From the NCBI RefSeq assembly GCF_001482405.1, contig NZ_LPXO01000008.1:116492-180491 (forward strand): DNA of 64,000 bases. The letters are read 5' to 3'. The translations under genes were made by a program, and so were the position numbers. Under the pieces are notes generated by a model. That model made no database searches and was not told the DNA's origin. It was given only the letters and a program-made list of their open reading frames with translations. Below are positions 58,916 to 64,000 of the stretch, piece after piece. Every line of letters begins with the position of its first letter. Position 1 is the stretch's first letter. The DNA comes from Pseudoponticoccus marisrubri (GTDB lineage Bacteria > Pseudomonadota > Alphaproteobacteria > Rhodobacterales > Rhodobacteraceae).

Positions 58916-59227
58916 ATGAAGGATATCGTCACCGGGCGCCCGCCGATGCTGGGCCCCGAGACCGATCACTACTGGCTGGTGCAGCGTATGGCCAAGGCCA
59001 CGGGGGTGGACCTCGTGCGGGCCTGGGATGCCGGGATGCTGTCCTCCGAGGATTGGGCCGGCGTGGTCACGCGCTGCCGGGGCTGCACCTGGACCGAGGG
59101 GTGCGGGCGCTGGCTCGATGCCGCCGAGGGCGAACCCCGCGGCCTGCCGACGCCCTGCGTCAACCGCGAGCGGCTGCAACGGATCAAGGATGCGCTCGAT
59201 CCGGAGGCCGGGGAGCAGACATCATGA
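58916..59227 (+). CDS. Small four-cysteine protein, DUF6455-like (paralogue 2)
   Basis: 103 aa. Same layout: DHYWLVQRMAKATGVDLVRA, then CRGCTWTEGCGRWLDAAEGE with Cys-x2-Cys-x5-Cys and the Trp-Leu, and the last Cys in TPCVNRERL. The C-terminus is extended (about 15 residues) relative to paralogue 1. Starts 4 nt after that gene; its stop overlaps the third gene's ATG by 4 nt, so all three are probably on one mRNA. Confidence 0.8.
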   Translation: MKDIVTGRPPMLGPETDHYWLVQRMAKATGVDLVRAWDAGMLSSEDWAGVVTRCRGCTWTEGCGRWLDAAEGEPRGLPTPCVNRERLQRIKDALDPEAGEQTS

Positions 59228-59490
59228 GCGAGCGGCTGGGCGATCCCGCGCACCATTTCTTCCTGACCCGCTCGGTGGCGCGGGTCATGGGGCTGAGCCT
59301 GAGCGAAGCGATGAACCGGGGCCAACTGGCGCCCGCCACCTATGCCGACATGGTGACCGGCTGCCGGGCCTGCCCGCTGGTCGAGGCCTGCCAGCACTGG
59401 CTGGCCGCGCGCACCGACCTGTCGGCCAGCGCGCCGCCGGGCTGCTGCAACGGCGAGACCCTGCAGCGGCTGGCCCGCGCGCTGCACTGA
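59224..59490 (+). CDS. Small four-cysteine protein, DUF6455-like (paralogue 3)
   Basis: 88 aa. HHFFLTRSVARVMGLSLSEA leads to CRACPLVEACQHWLAARTDL with the same Cys-x2-Cys-x5-Cys-x2-Trp-Leu pattern, then CCNGETLQR. The three proteins have similar length but little identity outside the cysteine motif, so the duplications are old. ATGA overlap with paralogue 2. The stop is 4 nt from the convergent VOC gene. Confidence 0.8.
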   Translation: MSERLGDPAHHFFLTRSVARVMGLSLSEAMNRGQLAPATYADMVTGCRACPLVEACQHWLAARTDLSASAPPGCCNGETLQRLARALH

Positions 59491-59494
59491 GCCG

Positions 59495-60091
59495 TCAATA
59501 AGGGTTCTTGGCGCCCCGATCCTCGGACAGCGATTGCTGGCCGCGATGAACCAGCGCCTCGATCGCGTCGGCAAGGTGAATGCGGTCGATATGGTGATCG
59601 CCACGCGCCACGCGGATGCGATGCGCCTCGATCATCACGTCGGCATGGCGGCAGCCCTCCGGCGGCTCGAACCGGTAGGAGGCCAGCTCCAGCCGCAGGC
59701 CCAGCGGATCGCGGAAATAGATCGAATCCATGAAGCCCCGGTCGACCGGCCCGGAATGCGGCACGCCGCGCGCCTCCAGCCGCTCGGCCACCTGCCAGAA
59801 ACTGGCCTGGCTGACATTCAGCGCAAGATGGTGCAGCGAGCCTGTCGCCTCGGGCACCGGGCTGCCATCTGGCTTGCGCGTCTCGTTGGTGAAGATGGTG
59901 ATCAGCCGCCCGTCGCCGGGATCGAAATAGAGATGCCCCTCGTCGGGATCGTCGAGATTGGGCTGGTCGAAGATGAAGGGCATGCCCAGCACGCCCTCCC
60001 AGAAATCGAGGCTGGTCTGGCGATCGGCGCCGATCAGCGTGATGTGGTGGACACCCTGTGTCTGGATCTTGCGAATCGCGGGGTCGGTCAT
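59495..60091 (-). CDS. VOC-family dioxygenase/isomerase-like protein
   Basis: 198 aa. Two VOC (glyoxalase/bleomycin-resistance) beta-alpha-beta-beta-beta repeats: QTQGVHHITLIGADRQTSLD, GHLYFDPGDGRLITIFTNET, and the second half GSLHHLALNVSQASFWQVAE to SIYFRDPLGLRLELASYRFE. His in HHITL and HHLAL plus Glu in LRLELASY fit metal ligands. Related to extradiol ring-cleavage enzymes of the CatE type, but substrate is unknown. GGAG is 7 nt before ATG 60091. Confidence 0.88.
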   Translation of the reverse strand: MTDPAIRKIQTQGVHHITLIGADRQTSLDFWEGVLGMPFIFDQPNLDDPDEGHLYFDPGDGRLITIFTNETRKPDGSPVPEATGSLHHLALNVSQASFWQVAERLEARGVPHSGPVDRGFMDSIYFRDPLGLRLELASYRFEPPEGCRHADVMIEAHRIRVARGDHHIDRIHLADAIEALVHRGQQSLSEDRGAKNPY

Positions 60092-60185
60092 GCCGGTCTC
60101 CTGCCTGTGGACTGACCCACATATAGCACCGGCACGCGATTCGGCCGCCCCGCCCGTCGCGGCGCGGCCAAGGGGCATCGCCCGG

Positions 60186-61169
60186 TCAGTTGGTGCGCAG
60201 GTTCTCGGCCGATTCCTTGATCGCGTCGTACTGACCCGACGGGCGGAAGCGCCACAGATAGTCGGGCAGCACCGCCTCGACCGCCACCGGTTCGATCCCG
60301 AGATCGGCAAAGGTCTTGTGATCGCCGCTGACCACGTTGTCCGAGCGCAGGCTCTTGACCTGGTCGGCGGTGATCTGCGCCTTCACGAGACCCAGCGTCG
60401 CCGTCTCGCCGAAATCGAACACCGCGCCCATGATGCGCGCGGCCCAGAACGGGATGTTCACGATGCCGCGGCGGCGCCGGATGACGCGCAGCATGATCTG
60501 CATCAGCTCGCGGAACGTGTTCACGTCCGGCCCGCCCAACTCGTAGATGCCGGGCTCGGCCTCGCCCAGGACGCCCTTGACCGCGGCGCGCGCCACGTCA
60601 TCGACATAGACCGTCTGGAACCGGGTGTTGCCGCCCACCACGGGCAGGACCGGGCCCAGCCGCGCCATGCCGGCGAAACGATTGAAGAACTGGTCCTCGT
60701 TGCCGAAGATCACCGAGGGGCGCAGGATGACCGCCTCTGGCATATGCGCCAGGATCGCCTCTTCGCCCTTGCCCTTGGACTGGGCATAGCGGCTGGCACC
60801 CTCGGGATCGGCGCCGATGGCCGAGAGATGCACCATGCGCGCCACGCCTTCCTCGGCGGCGATCCGCGCGATGCGGCCCGCGCCCTCGGTCTGGACGGCC
60901 TCGAAATTGTTCTTGCCGGCCCGGTCGAAAGTGCCCACGCAGTTCACCACCGCGTCGGCGCCGCGCATCACCGCGCGCACGCTGTCATCGTCGCGTATGT
61001 TGCAGAAGACCGGTTCGACCTGGCCCACCACGCCGTAGGGGCGCACGAAGATCGCCTCGTTCGGCCGCCGGCAGGCCACGCGCACGCGCCAGCCCTGTTT
61101 CGCCATGCGCCGGGCGATGTAGCGCCCGACAAAGCCCGAGCCGCCATAGATGGTGACGAGTTTGGACAT
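60186..61169 (-). CDS. NDUFA9-like atypical SDR (NAD-dependent epimerase family)
   Basis: 327 aa. N-terminal Rossmann motif [20 protein letters not shown] (GGSGFVG), then [20 protein letters not shown] and a YxxxK-like [10 protein letters not shown]. These, with [20 protein letters not shown] and [19 protein letters not shown], match the complex I NDUFA9 subunit family. Bacterial members are often soluble and not part of complex I; role unknown. ATG 61169 has GGGAGAG 6 nt upstream. It is the last core-like gene before tRNA-Leu and the accessory region. Confidence 0.9.
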   Translation of the reverse strand: MSKLVTIYGGSGFVGRYIARRMAKQGWRVRVACRRPNEAIFVRPYGVVGQVEPVFCNIRDDDSVRAVMRGADAVVNCVGTFDRAGKNNFEAVQTEGAGRIARIAAEEGVARMVHLSAIGADPEGASRYAQSKGKGEEAILAHMPEAVILRPSVIFGNEDQFFNRFAGMARLGPVLPVVGGNTRFQTVYVDDVARAAVKGVLGEAEPGIYELGGPDVNTFRELMQIMLRVIRRRRGIVNIPFWAARIMGAVFDFGETATLGLVKAQITADQVKSLRSDNVVSGDHKTFADLGIEPVAVEAVLPDYLWRFRPSGQYDAIKESAENLRTN

Positions 61170-61371
61170 GCCTGTCTCTCCCGCTGCGCCTTGTGTCCCG
61201 CCCGGGATACAGGCGCATGTCGGGCGGGGCAAGACGCAAGCTCGCCGCAGGCCCGCCGGTCGGGGGTACGAGCGGTGTCGGGAAAAAGATTGCCGCGAGC
61301 GCGAATTTCCTGACGATACCGCATTGACACCCCCCCGAGCCATCAGTAAACGCCTGTCTCACGCTCCTGAT

Positions 61372-61456
61372 GCCCAGGTGGCGGAATTGGTAGACGCGCT
61401 GGTTTCAGGTACCAGTGACTTCGGTCGTGGAGGTTCGAGTCCTCTCCTGGGCACCA
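61372..61456 (+). tRNA. tRNA-Leu (anticodon CAG)
   Basis: An 85-nt class II tRNA with encoded CCA. The acceptor stem GCCCAGG pairs with CCTGGGC. The D-arm contains GGTAGACGC, the anticodon loop TTCAGGT gives CAG, the variable arm is long and the T-loop contains GGTTCGAGTCC. tRNA-Leu genes are common integration sites; sequence character changes directly downstream. Confidence 0.97.
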
Positions 61457-61610
61457 TTCGTCAATCCTGAAATCCAGAATTCATTGGTTTTCTGTGGTTT
61501 TGAGAGGTTCCCAGGCGGAATTTGCCCCACAAATTGCCCCACACGCACCTCGCCGACAGGGATGCCGACGAGGCGGAGCTTTCTTCCATAGCGATGATCG
61601 GCCCTGCAGG

Positions 61611-61979
61611 TCACACCCGATATGCGAACTTGATGTCCCGCTCCAGGTCGGCGAGGCGCGCAGCGTGCCAGCATAGCGCCCTGTCGAATTCTGGGCCGGA
61701 GTAAGCTCCTTCGATCTCCGCGAGCGGTTCGCCAATTTGGCAGAGTAGCTCGTCCATGATTGTCCGCAGACGCACGACGAGGGCTCGGGCATCTCTGGTC
61801 GCCTGGACCTGATCAGCGATCTCTTCAAGAGCTTCCCGCTCGGCGACATCGGGGTCCGCCCCGACCTGACGGATCAGGTGATCGAGGCTTTCACCGTGAT
61901 CTTCGAGGTAGCCCAGAAGGCGATCCAGGACTATGGACCTAAGAGCTGCGAATGTGGGAATGAGTGTAAGTTGGTTCAT
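61611..61979 (-). CDS. Hypothetical protein at the island edge
   Basis: 122 aa. Starts MNQLTLIPTFAALRSIVLDR and is mostly helical and acidic (ESLDHLIRQVGADPDVAERE; DARALVVRLRTIMDELLCQI). GAGG is 6 nt before the ATG, supporting translation. No family is recognised. Composition is lower in GC than upstream genes, in keeping with acquired DNA. Confidence 0.6.
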   Translation of the reverse strand: MNQLTLIPTFAALRSIVLDRLLGYLEDHGESLDHLIRQVGADPDVAEREALEEIADQVQATRDARALVVRLRTIMDELLCQIGEPLAEIEGAYSGPEFDRALCWHAARLADLERDIKFAYRV

Positions 61980-62409
61980 GTTGGAACCTCACGCGACCAG
62001 CTCGTGGCGAATACCACGATTTCTTGAACTGGCGCGGTCAGACACCGCCGTGTGGAGTCTCCACGACGGTGCGGGGCAGCCATGCGGGATTGCACGGCGC
62101 CCCTGTTCGAAGAGCCCTCGCGGCAGCAGCATCCGCGTATCCAGGGCTCTCGAAGGTACCGGTAAGGATTGCGATCCTCTCCGGACGAGACGGCATCTCT
62201 ATATGGAGCCGCGTCTCACCCAGAAGATGCGGCTCCATATAAAGATGGCGATCTTCATTCATGTGTCAGATCGTTCTGCAGAACGCGCTTGCCTCGAACT
62301 TCCAAGGAGGCCGTTCATCGCCGACCTTGAACGTCTTTTGGGTTGACGGAGGACCTTCCTCAACGTGTTGGCAGGTAGCCGGTGGCTATATGATCCGCTC
62401 CGGCCCTCC
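61980..62409. other. Non-core stretch with an inverted repeat and no confident gene
   Basis: GC content is lower here than in neighbouring core genes. Short overlapping ORFs occur on both strands (for example 62038-62262 on the minus strand), but none has a good ribosome-binding site or recognisable product. The most notable structure is the inverted repeat at 62195-62246. Nothing else is supported. Confidence 0.5.
62195..62246. repeat. Long perfect inverted repeat
   Basis: TATATGGAGCCGC (62200-62212) is exactly repeated inverted at 62229-62241 as GCGGCTCCATATA. With one mismatch it extends to ATCT outward on each side. The loop is 16 nt. It could be a protein-binding site, a hairpin RNA or a mobile-element end. 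Confidence 0.7.
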
Positions 62410-62682
62410 TCACAAAGAAAGGGTCCGCTTCACGAATGAAAAGGACCCTGGGGTCAGTCGGATTGAGGAAAGATAGAGAACCGCCGCGAGGTTGTTGCGC
62501 CATGGTTTCACGAACTCGAAGTTCCGCCGGAGCCATTCCATATCCCCATCCTTAAGGATCCGTTCACAGCCTTCGAAGAGTGCAAAATTGAGAACGATCA
62601 TCGCGGCGCGAAAGTTATGTGGGTCGAGCTTCAGGAAGTCGCCGATATTGATGGCCGTATAACCAGAAAAGCAGGCATGGAG
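62410..62682 (-). pseudogene. 3' fragment of an unknown gene cut by the IS element
   Basis: A minus-strand frame runs from the IS left end without a stop to 62410 and encodes GYTAINIGDFLKLDPHNFRA, then FALFEGCERILKDGDMEWLR. It continues open into the IS, so a natural start is missing and the gene was probably interrupted there. No family recognised; coding status is uncertain. Confidence 0.35.
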
Positions 62683-62738
62683 TGATCCTCCCCCACTGAA
62701 GTGGTCCGCCGTTATGTTTAGGAAAACGGAGGACCAAA

Positions 62739-63017
62739 ATGGCTACGAAGCGACATAAGCCGGAAGAGATTGTCACGAAGCTGCGGCAAGTTGAGGGTCT
62801 TGTCGGGCAAGGGAAGGCGCGCGTTGATGCGATCCGCGAGCTGCGCATTGCCGAGCAGACCTATTATCGTTGGCGCAAGCAGTATGGCGGGATGGGAACC
62901 GACCAACTGAAAGAACTCAAGCGGCTGCAGAAAGAGGACGAACGGCTGCGAAAGGCCGTGTCGGACCTGACGTTGGACAAGCTGATCCTGACGGAAGCCG
63001 CGAGGGGAAACGTCTGA
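62739..63017 (+). CDS. IS3-family transposase OrfA
   Basis: 92 aa, an intact helix-turn-helix OrfA: HKPEEIVTKLRQVEGLVGQG, IRELRIAEQTYYRWRKQYGG and the leucine-zipper-like DQLKELKRLQKEDERLRKAV. In this family OrfA binds the terminal repeats and fuses to OrfB by -1 frameshifting. The orfB reading frame here does lie at -1 relative to orfA. OrfA alone cannot transpose. Confidence 0.9.
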   Translation: MATKRHKPEEIVTKLRQVEGLVGQGKARVDAIRELRIAEQTYYRWRKQYGGMGTDQLKELKRLQKEDERLRKAVSDLTLDKLILTEAARGNV

Positions 63018-63572
63018 GCCCCGCCCGTCGTCATGCCTGTATCGATCACGTCCGCCATGCGCTGGGCGTCCCGGAGCGTCTGGCGTGCCGGGTGCTCGGC
63101 CGCATCGCTCGATGCAGCGCAAGTTGCCGAGGGGCCGGGCTGATGAAGCGCGCTGACCGCGGACATCATCGCGCTCGCTTCCCAGTATGGGCGCTTCGGC
63201 TATCGCCGGATTGCAGCCCTGCCAAGAAAGGCGGGCTGGCAGGCCAACGACAAGCGCATCGAACGGCTGTGGCGACGGGAGGGGCTCAAGGGGCCAATGA
63301 AGCAACCGAGGAAAGGCCGGCTCTGGCTCAGTGACGGATCGTGCGTCCGCTTGTGACCAGAGCATCGGAACCACGTCTGGAGCTACGACTTCGTGCAGTG
63401 CCGGACGGACGACGGGAAGGCGTTCCGGACGTTGAACATCCTGGATGAGCACAGTCGGGAATGTCTGGCGATAAAGGTGAAGCGGAAGCTGAACTCGACG
63501 GACGTGATCGATGCGCTGAGCGACTTGTTCATTCTCCGCAGTGTGCCAGCCTTCATCCGGTCCGACAACGTC
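63014..63572 (+). pseudogene. Decayed IS3-family transposase OrfB
   Basis: Frame starts with ARRHACIDHVRHALGVPERL. Single-base losses near 63100 and near 63150 move it twice. The sequence then resumes as YGRFGYRRIAALPRKAGWQA and hits an in-frame TGA at 63354 (from a likely CGA). It resumes again with NHVWSYDFVQCRTDDGKAFR (DDE catalytic region) and NILDEHSRECLAIKVKRKLN. Similarity ends after FIRSDN at about 63572, losing the last catalytic Glu. Not functional. Confidence 0.8.
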
Positions 63573-63985
63573 CTGTGTCGGGAAATTCTGGCCGCTTGGG
63601 TCAGCAGGTCATGGGGCGTCCGGTATCCCGGATACCCTGTTAGGTTGCCCAGACGGGCTCTGCCGTCAAGAAATGATCTCTTCCATGGCAAACACAGGGG
63701 ACGCGCGCTGGCGGCCCTCACCGTCCTCAACACGAGATCCCAGATCCCAAGCAGAAGGCCCGAACATTATCTACGAGGTCAGGAAGCTGCCTCCACGGCT
63801 CATGTCAGAGAGAGGTCCTTCCGCCTGGGCTCACCCCCTCGAAGAAGGGGCGATCGGGTTCGCCGTGCATGACCACGGCGTGTACGGTGCGCGCCATCTT
63901 GTGTCTGACGTCAGCACCTGTGGGACAGATTTGAGGTTTTCGTAACGGAGGATTTCTGGATCATCGCAGGCACCAAGGAGCGAAG
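63573..63985. other. Unassigned sequence between IS remnants
   Basis: Small open frames exist but none is convincing: no ribosome-binding site joins a long frame and no motif is recognised. A minus-strand stretch at about 63808-63899 encodes MARTVHAVVMHGEPDRPFFE in one frame, which I cannot assign. Probably remnant DNA from other insertions. Confidence 0.4.
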
Positions 63986-64000
63986 ATGAGCCAGAAATCC
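63986..64000 (+). CDS. Start of an ORF running off the window (possible transposase)
   Basis: ATG at 63986 follows AAGGAG with 5 nt spacing; only MSQKS is visible. The context of IS remnants makes a transposase OrfA plausible, but five residues cannot show it. Confidence 0.35.

Larger units (their letters stand above)
62683..63572 (+). mobile_element. Degenerate IS3-family insertion sequence (right end lost)
   Basis: Left end begins TGATCCTCCCCCACTGAAG at 62683, a form seen in IS3-family elements. orfA is intact, but orfB carries frameshifts and a stop and breaks off after the IRSDN part of the catalytic DDE core at about 63572. The right inverted repeat and target duplication are not found. 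Confidence 0.8.

Noticed and set aside
61405..61674. Possible integrase C-terminus (minus strand VGQFVGQIPPGN segment beside tRNA-Leu)
   Set aside because: The frame runs through the tRNA gene, is short and has no tyrosine-recombinase catalytic motif. Only the flavour of the sequence resembles integrase tails.
62038..62262. A 74-codon minus-strand ORF covering the inverted repeat
   Set aside because: No Shine-Dalgarno and no homology recognised; much of it just translates the palindrome. Left as unassigned rather than called a gene.
61933..62346. A 137-codon plus-strand ORF over the inverted repeat
   Set aside because: It overlaps the start of the minus-strand gene at 61979, lacks a ribosome-binding site and mixes two unrelated sequence characters.
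63541..63945. Plus-strand ORF after the IS break point
   Set aside because: It begins within the broken OrfB and continues into unrelated sequence with no motif.

Overview
The window is a GC-rich chromosomal segment of an alphaproteobacterium, most likely a Rhodobacteraceae/Roseobacter-group member. That assignment is inferred from gene content: divergent tsaD-gpsA and hemD-mitofilin-hemY, a phnDCEE operon, DUF1467, DUF6455-like and Hint-domain proteins. No rRNA or taxonomic marker beyond protein resemblance was used.

Region 1 (1-18450) is the most unusual part. A minus-strand block encodes an NRPS cut by the left window edge (formyltransferase plus an adenylation domain split by an inserted flavin monooxygenase), a GT2 glycosyltransferase, a 2158-aa type I PKS (KS-AT-KR-DH-ACP-TE), a Wzx-like flippase and a second GT2. 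A GT4 glycosyltransferase runs divergently. A secreted protein with SGNH-like, glycosidase-like and RTX segments follows. The mixture suggests a polyketide-peptide product that is glycosylated, or attached to a glycan, and exported.

Region 2 (18545-31850) holds a VTT/DedA membrane protein and leuA with a leucine-rich leader peptide and attenuator. A REP-associated transposase lies next to a dispersed repeat. Then come gamma-glutamyltransferase, a 2-hydroxyacid dehydrogenase, an SH3 protein, an EamA transporter and a Hint protein. The region ends with a kdsD-kdsB-kdsA operon for Kdo synthesis and a phosphohexomutase.

Region 3 (31883-61170) is mostly core genome: hemD-mitofilin-hemY, tsaD-gpsA-EVE, phnD-phnC-phnE-phnE2-HAD, carB, cfa, aspS, a thioesterase, a DUF1993 protein, hemerythrin, a DUF1800/DUF1501 pair, a response regulator, methylmalonyl-CoA epimerase, CysZ-like, nitroreductase, DUF167, an M48 lipoprotein, a VOC protein and an NDUFA9-like protein. 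Three tandem four-cysteine DUF6455-like genes stand out because a well-placed FNR-type site precedes them.

Region 4 (61372-64000) starts at tRNA-Leu(CAG). Composition and content change there: an orphan gene, an unexplained inverted repeat, a truncated ORF, a decayed IS3-family element and the first codons of another ORF. It looks like the edge of an integrated, degrading accessory island.

A REP-like repeat, core GAGTATTT then GGAAAGATGAAAG, occurs five times, each time just downstream of a gene.
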